Assembly (NCBI GenBank): GCA_910588615.1
Contig: CAJUOI010000016.1
Coordinates: 1-50,128, forward strand
Source: an uncultured Christensenellaceae bacterium
GTDB taxonomy: Bacteria > Bacillota > Clostridia > Christensenellales > Borkfalkiaceae
Direction of reading: 5' to 3'
DNA: 50,128 bases
The notes under the pieces were generated by a model. It was not told where the DNA came from. It saw only the letters and a program-made list of their open reading frames with translations, and searched no databases. Below are positions 17,737 through 23,901 of the stretch, in pieces (position 1 is the first letter of the stretch; each line of letters begins with the position of its first letter). The translations under genes and the position numbers were made by a program.

Positions 17737-17792
17737 ACGGGACTTGCGCATACGGAGCTTGAAGCGGATCTCGAACGGTCAAAGGAGTTCTT

Positions 17793-18689
17793 ATGGGTCT
17801 TTTCGGTAAAATCAAAGAGGCGTTAAAAAAGACGCGGGCGAACATGGCGCAGAAACTGCGCGTGCTCTTTTCCAAAAACAAACTCGGCAACGAATTTTAC
17901 GACGAGCTCGAAGAAATTTTAATTTCCGAGGACGTTTCGGTAACCACCGCGGAAGACGTCGTCGAACAGGTAAGGGAAGAGGCGATCGGAAACCGCGTTA
18001 AGGATGAAAAATTCGTAACCGATTTATTGAAGGATATTCTCGAAGATAAGCTGAACGAGGCGGAACCTCCCGAATTTCGGTACCCGCTCGTCATTATGTT
18101 CGTGGGTGTGAACGGGGTCGGCAAAACGACGACCATCGGCAAGGTCGCCAATTGGTTTACTTCGCACAAGAAGAGCGTTACCGTTGCGGCGGCGGATACC
18201 TTCCGCGCGGCGGCAAGCGACCAGTTGAATATCTGGGCGGACAGGGCGAAGGTGCGCATCGTCAAGCACGAAGAGGGCAGCGATCCTGCAGCGGTCATTT
18301 ACGACGCGGTGTCGTCCGCCAAGGCGCGGGGCACGGACGTCGTGCTTGTGGATACGGCGGGTCGGCTTCACGTGAAAGAAAACCTCATGAATGAATTAAA
18401 AAAGATGGACAGGGTGGTAACGCGGGAATTTGCGGAAGCGCAGTTTTTAAAGTTTCTCGTGCTCGACGCCACCACGGGGCAGAATGCCGTCAATCAGGCG
18501 CGCGTGTTCGACGAGGCGGTGGAGCTGGACGGAATCGTGTTAACCAAGCTCGACGGCACGGCAAAGGGCGGCTTCGTGTTCTCCCTTTGCGGCGATTTAA
18601 ATATCCCCGTAGTATTTGCGGGCGTAGGCGAAAAAATCGACGATCTGGAGCTGTTCGACGCCGAACAGTTCGTAGAAGGATTCATATAA
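17793..18689 (+). CDS. ftsY: Signal recognition particle receptor FtsY
   Basis: The 298-residue SRP GTPase docks ribosome-SRP complexes at the membrane. It is a compact form: a short N-terminal helical region with the lipid-binding start MGLFGKIKEALKKTR, then the NG domain with G1 GVNGVGKTTTIGK, DTFRAAASDQL, G3 DTAGR and G4 TKLDGTAKGG. AAAGGAG lies 8 bases upstream. It follows smc by 56 bases, and its partner ffh lies 2.6 kb downstream, beyond the inserted repeats and small modules. Confidence 0.97.
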   Translation: MGLFGKIKEALKKTRANMAQKLRVLFSKNKLGNEFYDELEEILISEDVSVTTAEDVVEQVREEAIGNRVKDEKFVTDLLKDILEDKLNEAEPPEFRYPLVIMFVGVNGVGKTTTIGKVANWFTSHKKSVTVAAADTFRAAASDQLNIWADRAKVRIVKHEEGSDPAAVIYDAVSSAKARGTDVVLVDTAGRLHVKENLMNELKKMDRVVTREFAEAQFLKFLVLDATTGQNAVNQARVFDEAVELDGIVLTKLDGTAKGGFVFSLCGDLNIPVVFAGVGEKIDDLELFDAEQFVEGFI

Positions 18690-18710
18690 GAGCGGAAGAA
18701 CACCCTCCTC

Positions 18711-19013
18711 TGTCATTCAGAGGAGCGCGGAGCGCCCGCCCGCTGTCATTCAGAGGAGCGCGGAGCGCGACGAAGAATCTTAAACAATTTCACGCGAAGC
18801 GTGAAAAGATTCCTCGCTACGCTCGGAATGACATAGGGGGATTCGGCGCGTTCTCCCTCTGTCATTCAGAGGAGCGCGCAGCGCGACGAAGAATCTTAAA
18901 CAATTTCACGCGAAGCGTGAAAAGATTCCTCGCTACGCTCGGAATGACATAGGGGGATTCGGCGCGTTCTCCCTCTGTCATTCAGAGGAGCGCGCAGCGC
19001 GACGAAGAATCTT
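18711..19013. repeat. 90-bp palindromic repeat array, left part
   Basis: The unit begins TGTCATTCAGAGGAGCG and ends CGCTCGGAATGACA. It folds on itself: TGTCATTC pairs with GAATGACA, GAATCTT with AAGATTC, and the apex is TTTCACGC-GAA-GCGTGAAA. A 33-bp head fragment (18711-18743) precedes full copies at 18744-18833 and 18860-18949 and a left half at 18976-19013. Copies 2 and 3 are 116 bases apart and share the same spacer (TAGGGGGATTCGGCGCG...), so the array grew by tandem duplication. The left half ends 13 bases before the GIY-YIG start codon. Confidence 0.92.
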
Positions 19014-19026
19014 TCAGGTTTTTACT

Positions 19027-19305
19027 ATGCAATACTACGTTTATATTTTATCCAATTGGAACGGTAAGGTTATTTACGTGGGCATGACGAATAACCTCGA
19101 ACGCCGCGTTAACGAGCATAAAAGCGGAGAAATTGAAGGTTTTACCAAGAAGTATCGTGTTCATAAATTGGTTTATTTTGAAACCATGGATGATGTTCGT
19201 CGCGCAATCGAGCGCGAAAAAGAAATAAAAGGTTGGTCGCGCGCTAAAAAAAACGCACTGATAGCTGCGTTAAATCCCGATTGGCACGATTTGTGTGAAG
19301 AATAG
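19027..19305 (+). CDS. GIY-YIG nuclease domain protein (UPF0213-like)
   Basis: This 92-residue single-domain protein has YYVYILSN and VIYVGMTNNLERRVNEHK, the GIY-YIG core (YVY ... YVG) with the catalytic Arg in LERR, and a later Glu in FETMDDVRRAIEREKEIKGW. Such small proteins resemble the UvrC N-terminal nuclease and are often of unknown role. It has no clear ribosome binding site and starts 13 bases after a left half-copy of the 90-bp repeat. More repeats lie 45 bases downstream of its stop. The repeats on both sides suggest the gene and repeat travel together. Confidence 0.88.
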   Translation: MQYYVYILSNWNGKVIYVGMTNNLERRVNEHKSGEIEGFTKKYRVHKLVYFETMDDVRRAIEREKEIKGWSRAKKNALIAALNPDWHDLCEE

Positions 19306-19350
19306 ACGGCTCTCCACGCTTTCATTGACAAGCAACTCACTGCCGCCCGC

Positions 19351-19504
19351 TGTCATTCAGAGGAGCGCGAATGCCCTCCCGCTGTCATTCAGAGGAGCGC
19401 GAATGCCCTCCCGCTGTCATTCAGAGGAGCGCGGAGCGCGACGAAGAATCTTAAATAATTTCACGCAAAGCGTGAAAAGATTCCTCGCTACGCTCGGAAT
19501 GACA
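19351..19504. repeat. 90-bp palindromic repeat array, right part
   Basis: Two 32-base head fragments in tandem (19351-19382 and 19383-19414: TGTCATTCAGAGGAGCG then CGAATGCCCTCCCGC) lead into one full 90-bp copy at 19415-19504, which ends CGGAATGACA. The full copy differs from those at 18.7-18.9 kb at a few positions, for example AAATAATT for AAACAATT. Confidence 0.92.
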
Positions 19505-19552
19505 GTAAAACACCGCCGCATCCCAAACGGGATGCGGCGGTGTTTTACTTCA
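19504..19552. terminator. Strong bidirectional terminator
   Basis: A perfect 21-bp stem (19504-19524 with 19529-19549, ending CGCATCCC-AAAC-GGGATGCG) has A-rich and T-rich outer ends. It separates the repeat/GIY-YIG unit from the minus-strand Xre genes. Confidence 0.9.
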
Positions 19553-19565
19553 TTATTGGTATTGC

Positions 19566-19763
19566 TTAATTTGGTTTGTCCGTGCGTTCCAACAGATAAT
19601 CAATAGATACGTTAAAATAATCGGCAAACAATATGAGCGTTTTATAATCTGCCTCGCGCTCGCCTGTTTCGTAACGGCTAATGCTGTTTTGGTTCATATT
19701 TAACGCCATTGCTAACTGTAATTGAGAAAGATTCTTTTGTTTCCGAAGTTGTTGTAATCTCAT
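19566..19763 (-). CDS. Xre-family helix-turn-helix regulator
   Basis: This 65-residue protein is little more than a Cro/cI-type HTH. It has LRKQKNLSQLQLAMALNMNQ, then NSISRYETGEREADYKTL as the recognition part, and the usual end YFNVSIDYLLERTDKPN. It would bind DNA as a dimer. It lies 52 bases downstream of, and on the same strand as, another Xre gene, so the two may be co-transcribed. No clear Shine-Dalgarno sequence precedes the ATG. Confidence 0.85.
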   Translation of the reverse strand: MRLQQLRKQKNLSQLQLAMALNMNQNSISRYETGEREADYKTLILFADYFNVSIDYLLERTDKPN

Positions 19764-19815
19764 ACGCGCTGTTGTAATTTTCTTTATCGGGACACTGAAT
19801 TACGGGGTGGAATTT

Positions 19816-20025
19816 TTAAAAATCATCGTCGGTAATACCGAGTAAATAATCGGCGCTGACATCAAAGATTTCGCATAGCCGTTTAATCATTTCTATGTCG
19901 GGTTGCGTACGACCTTGTTCCCAACTGGCGTAACAATTCGGAGAGACGCTTAAAAGTTCATAGACGTTTCGTTGCGTCATCTTCCGTTCGATTCTTATTT
20001 CTTTGAGCCTGTTTTTAAATTCCAC
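19816..20025 (-). CDS. Xre-family regulator of module A
   Basis: About 69 residues from GTG 20025: KNRLKEIRIERKMTQRNVYELL, then SPNCYASWEQGRTQPDIEMIK and the end FDVSADYLLGITDDDF, a Cro/cI-type HTH. A TATAAT at 20032-20037 (minus) lies 6 bases before this GTG, so the message would be leaderless. The frame can be extended to a TTG at 20052 that lies upstream of that -10, which I reject. It is divergent from the truncated gene at 20114, and two operator-like palindromes lie between them, so it probably represses both directions. Confidence 0.8.
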   Translation of the reverse strand: MEFKNRLKEIRIERKMTQRNVYELLSVSPNCYASWEQGRTQPDIEMIKRLCEIFDVSADYLLGITDDDF

Positions 20026-20046
20026 GAAATTATTATATGAACAAAT

Positions 20047-20087
20047 ACCCAAATTGGGTTGACGCTACCCAAAATTGGTAGTATAAT
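20047..20087 (+). promoter_or_regulatory. Module A promoter with two operator palindromes
   Basis: A plus-strand promoter, TTGACG (20059-20064), 17 bases, TATAAT (20082-20087), carries two related sites. ACCCAA-A-TTGGGT (20047-20059) abuts the -35, and ACCCAA-AA-TTGGTA (20067-20080) fills the spacer. This is the usual layout for self-controlled Xre repressors. Confidence 0.75.
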
Positions 20088-20113
20088 ATAGTATCTACAT
20101 TAAGGAGGTAATT

Positions 20114-20236
20114 ATGCGTTTTGTCTTAGGAGAAACTGATTTTGAAGAGTGCGGAGTAATCCAAAAAGTGCTGCGAAAGGATTCATATAAAATTCACGCG
20201 ATTTCTTTTGTTAAAAGAAATCGCGTGAGGATATAA
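20114..20236 (+). pseudogene. Truncated copy of the 20568 gene (module A)
   Basis: The AAGGAGG site, start and first 21 codons are almost identical to the gene at 20568 (MRFVLGETDFEECGV, IQKVLR). The frame then changes to unrelated residues and stops after 40 codons. The foreign part is a 15-bp perfect inverted repeat, CACGCGATTTCTTTT-GTT-AAAAGAAATCGCGTG halves at 20195-20209 and 20213-20227. It looks like a copy cut short by insertion of, or recombination at, that palindrome. A 40-residue product could still be made. Confidence 0.7.
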
Positions 20237-20241
20237 GGTAT

Positions 20242-20290
20242 AACGCCGCTTAACGGGCGAAGTCAATCCGCCCTTGCGGCGTTTTATTTC
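20242..20290. terminator. Bidirectional terminator between modules A and B
   Basis: AACGCCGC (20242-20249) pairs with GCGGCGTT (20276-20283), with an inner GGGCG/CGCCC stem and TTTTATTT after it. It overlaps the stop of the minus-strand Xre gene ending at 20284. Confidence 0.85.
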
Positions 20291-20484
20291 AATAAATCAT
20301 CGGTTGTAACTTTAAAATATTCGGCAATTTTCAGTAAAGAATCCAAATCAGGCTCTCGTTTTCCGCTTTCCCAAAAACTCACGGTTTGATTGCAGACACC
20401 GAGACGATTACCAAGTTCCCGTTGGGAAATCGCTTCGCCTGTCCGTAATTCTCGTAAATTTTTACCGAAAATGTTGCCCTTCAT
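20284..20484 (-). CDS. Xre-family regulator of module B
   Basis: A 66-residue Cro/cI-type HTH: FGKNLRELRTGEAISQRELG, then NRLGVCNQTVSFWESGKREP with a canonical recognition helix, ending EYFKVTTDDLLK. A TGTTAAAAT extended -10 on the minus strand (20492-20500) ends 7 bases before the ATG, so the message is probably leaderless, as with lambda cI from PRM. It is divergent from the intact small gene at 20568 and very likely represses it and itself. Confidence 0.87.
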   Translation of the reverse strand: MKGNIFGKNLRELRTGEAISQRELGNRLGVCNQTVSFWESGKREPDLDSLLKIAEYFKVTTDDLLK

Positions 20485-20505
20485 AAAAATTATTTTAACA
20501 TTTAG

Positions 20506-20547
20506 TCCTACAATTTGTTTGACTTCCTACGTTTTGTTTGATATAAT
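20506..20547 (+). promoter_or_regulatory. Module B promoter with 17-bp direct-repeat operators
   Basis: TTGACT (20519-20524), 17 bases, TATAAT (20542-20547). Two direct repeats, TCCTACAATTTGTTTGA (20506-20522) and TCCTACGTTTTGTTTGA (20525-20541), match at 15 of 17 bases, are spaced 19 bases apart, and together cover the -35 and the spacer. They differ from the module A operators, so the two regulators should not cross-talk. Confidence 0.78.
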
Positions 20548-20567
20548 GCAACAGTTAGGAGGTAATT

Positions 20568-20834
20568 ATGCGTTTTGCCTTAGGAGAAACTGATTTTGAA
20601 GAGTGCGGAGTAATCCAAAAAGTGCTGCGAAATGAAGATTATCAACAAACGTCTGACGCCTATCATGAGGCGCTGAGGGCTTTAAGACAAACTTTAAATG
20701 CGGAACAGATGGAAGCTTACCTAAAACTAACCGATAAAAGCGATATCTTTTTCCGTACAGTCGGGCATTTAGTGTACCGGCAAGGCTTTCGGGCGGGGTT
20801 GCGGCTGGGGATAGATATATCCAAAGAAAAATAA
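20568..20834 (+). CDS. Small protein of module B, function unknown
   Basis: The 88-residue product opens MRFALGETDFEECGV. It continues with a helical part (HEALRALRQTLNAEQMEAYLKL) and ends with HLVYRQGFRAGLRLGIDI. The overall plan, helices then FxxGFRLGxxL, recalls small Clostridia/phage proteins such as DUF6809, but I am not sure of the match. A strong AGGAGG site is present. It is controlled by the divergent Xre gene through the direct-repeat operators. Its first 21 codons are duplicated at 20114. A terminator that also holds the next promoter follows. Confidence 0.8.
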   Translation: MRFALGETDFEECGVIQKVLRNEDYQQTSDAYHEALRALRQTLNAEQMEAYLKLTDKSDIFFRTVGHLVYRQGFRAGLRLGIDISKEK

Positions 20835-20839
20835 TTTTT

Positions 20840-20888
20840 CGCCTGTCAGGTAAAATTACTTGACAGGCGTTTATTTATTCTTTATAAT
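20840..20888 (+). promoter_or_regulatory. Combined terminator and ylxM-ffh promoter
   Basis: CGCCTGTCA (20840-20848) pairs with TGACAGGCG (20861-20869), followed by TTTATTTATTCTTT, and ends the module B transcript. The 3' arm also contains TTGACA (20860-20865), which with TATAAT (20883-20888) after 17 bases forms a near-perfect promoter for ylxM-ffh. Confidence 0.85.
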
Positions 20889-20898
20889 GATAGCGTCA

Positions 20899-21279
20899 AT
20901 GAAAGATTTGCATTTTTTGCGGCTTTGGGATATCTACAACGGACTTCTCACCAATACGCAACGGGAAATTACCGACCTCTATTACAACTGCGATTTGTCG
21001 CTTGCGGAAATCGCCGAAGAAAAGGGTTGCTCGCGGCAGAGCGTTTCCGAATGTTTGGCGACTTGCAGAAAACAGTTCGAGGAGTACGAAGAAAGGCTGC
21101 ATTTCCTGCGAATCCTGACGGAAGCTTCGCTGAACGCGTCCTTTCTGGCGACGGATATTGAGAGAACGGCGGAAGCGTTTCCCGAAGAATACCGTAAAAA
21201 ACTCACAGAGATATTGCAGCGCGATTATTCGCAAGAGATTGCCTCGGCAATCGAGAAAAATAAAGACACTTTATTGTAA
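20899..21279 (+). CDS. ylxM: YlxM/UPF0122 family protein
   Basis: The 126-residue helical protein has a sigma-70 region 4-like HTH (LTNTQREITDLYYNCDLSLAEIAEEKG, then SRQSVSECL) followed by a long helix. The YlxM family sits next to ffh in Firmicutes and is linked with the SRP pathway. I chose ATG 20899, since ATG 20887 lies inside the -10. The message has only about 4 to 7 bases before the ATG and no ribosome binding site, so initiation is leaderless or nearly so. It is followed after 10 bases by ffh, which has its own strong site. Confidence 0.92.
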   Translation: MKDLHFLRLWDIYNGLLTNTQREITDLYYNCDLSLAEIAEEKGCSRQSVSECLATCRKQFEEYEERLHFLRILTEASLNASFLATDIERTAEAFPEEYRKKLTEILQRDYSQEIASAIEKNKDTLL

Positions 21280-21289
21280 GGAGGGACGC

Positions 21290-22609
21290 ATGGCGCTGTT
21301 CGGTTCGCTTTCGGAAAGATTAAACCACATATTCAGCAAGCTGACGAAACGCGGTAAACTCACCGAGCTCGAAGTCCGCTCCGCAATGCGCGAAGTGCGA
21401 GTCGCCCTGTTGGAAGCGGACGTCAATATCGGCGTGGCTAAGCAGTTTATCGCGGAGGTTTCCGAGAAAGCCGTGGGGGAAAAGGTGCTCGAATCGCTCA
21501 ACCCCGCGCAGCAGGTAATCAAAGTCGTCAACGACGAACTGATCGAGCTCATGGGTTCGGGCAACGCCAAGCTCGAGGTTTCGCCCAAGCCTCCGACGGT
21601 CATCATGATGTGCGGCTTACAGGGCGCGGGCAAAACGACCCTCTGCGGAAAGCTTGCTTTGCAACTGAAAAAGCAGGGAAAAAAGCCTCTCCTCGTCGGG
21701 TGCGATATTTACCGCCCCGCGGCGATAGAGCAATTAAAGGTCGTGGGCGCCAAGGCGGATACGGAGGTGTTCGAAAAGGGGACGCAGGCTCCGCCCAAGA
21801 CGGCGAAGCAGGCGGTTGAATACGCTAATAAAATGGGCTACGATACGGTTGTTATCGATACGGCGGGTCGTCTTCATATCGACGATGAGCTGATGAAAGA
21901 GCTCGAGAATATCAAAAAGGAAGTCAGCGTTACCGAAATTTTATTGACGGTGGACGCAATGACGGGGCAGGACGCCGTAAACGTTGCGCGCACGTTTAAC
22001 GAACGGCTGGACGTAACGGGTGTGATTTTAACCAAGCTCGACGGCGATACGCGCGGCGGCGCGTGCCTTTCGATCAAGGCGGTAACGGGTAAGCCCATCA
22101 AATTTATCGGCGTGGGCGAAAAGCTGACCGATCTGGAGCCTTTCTATCCCGACCGTATGGCTTCGCGCATTCTCGGTATGGGAGACGTGCTTTCGCTGAT
22201 TGAACGGGCGCAGGAAGCGGTTACGGAGAAGGAGGCGAAAGAGCTCGAACGCAAGATGCGAGATGCAAGCTTTACGCTCACCGACTACTTGCAGCAGTTC
22301 GAAGCGTTAAAGAAGATGGGCGGCGCGGGTGCGCTCGCGGCGATGCTACCGGGAGCGGGAAAGCTGAAAATCAGCGAAAAGGACTTGGACGAAAAGCGGA
22401 TCGAACGCACGAAGGCGATGATCCTTTCGATGACACCGAAGGAGCGGGACAACCCGCAGATCATCGAAAGCAAGCGCAAGCGCAGGATCGCTCTCGGTTC
22501 CGGCACGAGCGTGCAGGAAGTGAACCAGCTGTTAAAGCAGTTCGAGCAGACCAAGCAGCTGATGAAGCAGTTCAAGGGCGGAAAGATGCGCGGACGGCTG
22601 CCGTTTTAA
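21290..22609 (+). CDS. ffh: Signal recognition particle protein Ffh
   Basis: The 439-residue GTPase binds signal peptides and SRP RNA and delivers ribosomes to FtsY. N domain from MALFGSLSERLNHIFSKL, then G1 GLQGAGKTTLCGK, DIYRPAAIEQL, DTAGRLHID, TKLDGDTRGG, and the Met-rich M domain (KMGGAGALAAMLPG, MILSMTPKERDNPQII, RRIALGSGTSVQEVNQLLKQ) with the RNA-binding motif. The TAAGGAGGG site fixes the start at 21290. The frame runs 44 codons further upstream, but only as ylxM out of frame. Confidence 0.97.
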   Translation: MALFGSLSERLNHIFSKLTKRGKLTELEVRSAMREVRVALLEADVNIGVAKQFIAEVSEKAVGEKVLESLNPAQQVIKVVNDELIELMGSGNAKLEVSPKPPTVIMMCGLQGAGKTTLCGKLALQLKKQGKKPLLVGCDIYRPAAIEQLKVVGAKADTEVFEKGTQAPPKTAKQAVEYANKMGYDTVVIDTAGRLHIDDELMKELENIKKEVSVTEILLTVDAMTGQDAVNVARTFNERLDVTGVILTKLDGDTRGGACLSIKAVTGKPIKFIGVGEKLTDLEPFYPDRMASRILGMGDVLSLIERAQEAVTEKEAKELERKMRDASFTLTDYLQQFEALKKMGGAGALAAMLPGAGKLKISEKDLDEKRIERTKAMILSMTPKERDNPQIIESKRKRRIALGSGTSVQEVNQLLKQFEQTKQLMKQFKGGKMRGRLPF

Positions 22610-22699
22610 GACTTTCTTGTTTTTGTACGGCGGGAACCCCCCATGACGCAAGGGGGCGGGAAAAGCGAAAAATAATATTTATATTTGGAGGATAAAAAA

Positions 22700-22993
22700 A
22701 TGGTTAAGATGAGATTGGTAAGACTCGGCGACAAGAAGTCTCCCGTATACCGTATCGTCGTGGTGGATGCGCGCAAGGCGGCAACGGGTGAGTATATCGA
22801 CAAAGTCGGTTTTTACGATCCCAAATCCACGCCCGTTACGCTTACGGTAGAGGCGGACAAGGCGAAGGATTGGATTGCGAAGGGCGTTCAGCCGACGGAA
22901 ACGGTAAAGAGCCTTCTCGTTCAGGCGGGCGTGATCGAAAAGAGCGCGAAGCTCAGCCCTTCCAAGACCAAGGGCAAGAAGAGCAAGAAGTAA
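22700..22993 (+). CDS. rpsP: 30S ribosomal protein S16
   Basis: The 97-residue S16 opens MVKMRLVRLGDKKSPVYRIV, then VVDARKAATGEYIDKVGFYD, with a Lys-rich tail. It binds 16S rRNA early in 30S assembly. TGGAGG lies 10 bases upstream of the ATG at 22700. Between ffh and rpsP is a short leader with a possible CCCCC/GGGGG hairpin near 22635-22660. Confidence 0.97.
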   Translation: MVKMRLVRLGDKKSPVYRIVVVDARKAATGEYIDKVGFYDPKSTPVTLTVEADKAKDWIAKGVQPTETVKSLLVQAGVIEKSAKLSPSKTKGKKSKK

Positions 22994-23011
22994 TTTTCGG
23001 GAGAATGGGAT

Positions 23012-23254
23012 ATGTTGGATTTGATCAAATATATCGTCGAGACGTTTGCCGAGGATAAGGAACATATCGAGTACAACGTGGAGGAGACGGAGGAGGCGAT
23101 CAACGTTACCGTCGTTCTTTCCGAGTCGGATATGGGCAAGGTCATCGGTAAGCAAGGCAAAATCGCCAAAGCGCTTCGTACGATCGTACGCTCGGCGACA
23201 CCCCGCGATTCGAAGAAGTACAACGTTGAAATCAAGGAACGCGAAGAAGCGTAA
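23012..23254 (+). CDS. khpA: KH-domain RNA-binding protein KhpA
   Basis: The 80-residue protein is one type-II-like KH domain with the GxxG loop in MGKVIGKQGKIAKALRTIVR. KhpA pairs with KhpB and binds many RNAs in Firmicutes and affects cell division. It lies 18 bases after rpsP in the usual rpsP-khpA order. The rimM-trmD-rplS genes that commonly follow are missing. Confidence 0.93.
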   Translation: MLDLIKYIVETFAEDKEHIEYNVEETEEAINVTVVLSESDMGKVIGKQGKIAKALRTIVRSATPRDSKKYNVEIKEREEA

Positions 23255-23457
23255 AGCAAACTTTAACGGAAAAGAGCGGTTTCGTTTTTTTGCGTTAGTC
23301 AATAAGACGCGTGGTGCGGGAATATTTGCCACTCTTTGTCGTGATTGCGGAAGCGTAGTTCGTACTTACTGTAAAGATCCCGAAAAATTATTCCACAAAA
23401 ACGAACGTAGAGAATAAGGTAAATTGCAGTTTGTCGTCCCGAACTTGAAAAAAGTAT

Positions 23458-23510
23458 AGCGCGATAGCCTATCGTTATGGACTAAAACGAAAAGGCTATC
23501 GCGCTTTTTG
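23458..23510 (+). terminator. Terminator after khpA
   Basis: A 12-bp stem, AGCGCGATAGCC (23458-23469) with GGCTATCGCGCT (23494-23505), is followed by TTTTTG. The 200 bases between khpA and this hairpin hold no gene I can support. Confidence 0.82.
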
Positions 23511-23625
23511 CTATTATGCGTTTATATTGTCGTATCTATAATGACTTTATAAACGATTTGTATATCTCGCAATTCGTCTTTGTTTTTTGGCTATTTTTAT
23601 TTTCACGGAGTATCGCATAATTTGT

Positions 23626-23654
23626 TTGCTTTTTCTCTTGAAATATGCTATACT
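23626..23654 (+). promoter_or_regulatory. Promoter of the 23661 RNA element
   Basis: TTGCTT (23626-23631), 17 bases, TATACT (23649-23654) with an extended TG. The expected start, 7 bases later, is 23661, the first base of the inverted repeat. Confidence 0.6.
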
Positions 23655-23660
23655 GATTAT

Positions 23661-23874
23661 GCCAAATAATTCTCATAGTCCAAATTAGGAGTACGGACTT
23701 TTTTATTTCAATAAGCAAAAAAAGTATGTTTTTTTGTTGTACCCATATATCGAATTTGGTAAAAACGCAAATTCCATTCATGTGGGTACAATTGACCGTA
23801 CTATATGAGAATTGTTTGGCGACAGTCGGAGTTTGCATTTTTCGTGCGTTGGCTTTGGCTGGCGCACTTTTTTT
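23661..23874 (+). ncRNA. Nested inverted-repeat element, candidate structured RNA
   Basis: GCCAAATAATTCTCATA (23661-23677) pairs with TATGAGAATTGTTTGGC (23804-23820), 16 of 17 bases. Inside are AGTACGG (23690-23696) with CCGTACT (23796-23802), a hairpin ACTTTTTT/AAAAAAAGT (about 23697-23725), and TTGTACCCA/TGGGTACAA closing a third arm that also holds AATTTG/CAAATT. The whole can fold as a closed stem with two branches. A separate terminator GTGCG/CGCAC plus seven T follows (23844-23874). Promoter, fold and terminator together suggest a free RNA of about 210 nt. It could instead be a MITE-like mobile repeat or an attenuating leader of the 23902 gene. I know no matching family. Confidence 0.55.
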
Positions 23875-23901
23875 GTTAATTTTATTTTATGGAGGTACTC
23901 T

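Noticed and set aside
18711..19504. CRISPR array
   Set aside because: The repeats are 90-bp imperfect palindromes with identical rather than unique spacers, with no Cas genes nearby.
23046..23417. Frame overlapping khpA with a tail containing LCRDCGSVVRTYC
   Set aside because: The first half is khpA out of frame, the tail has no start signal and no known family, and it lies before the khpA terminator only by chance.
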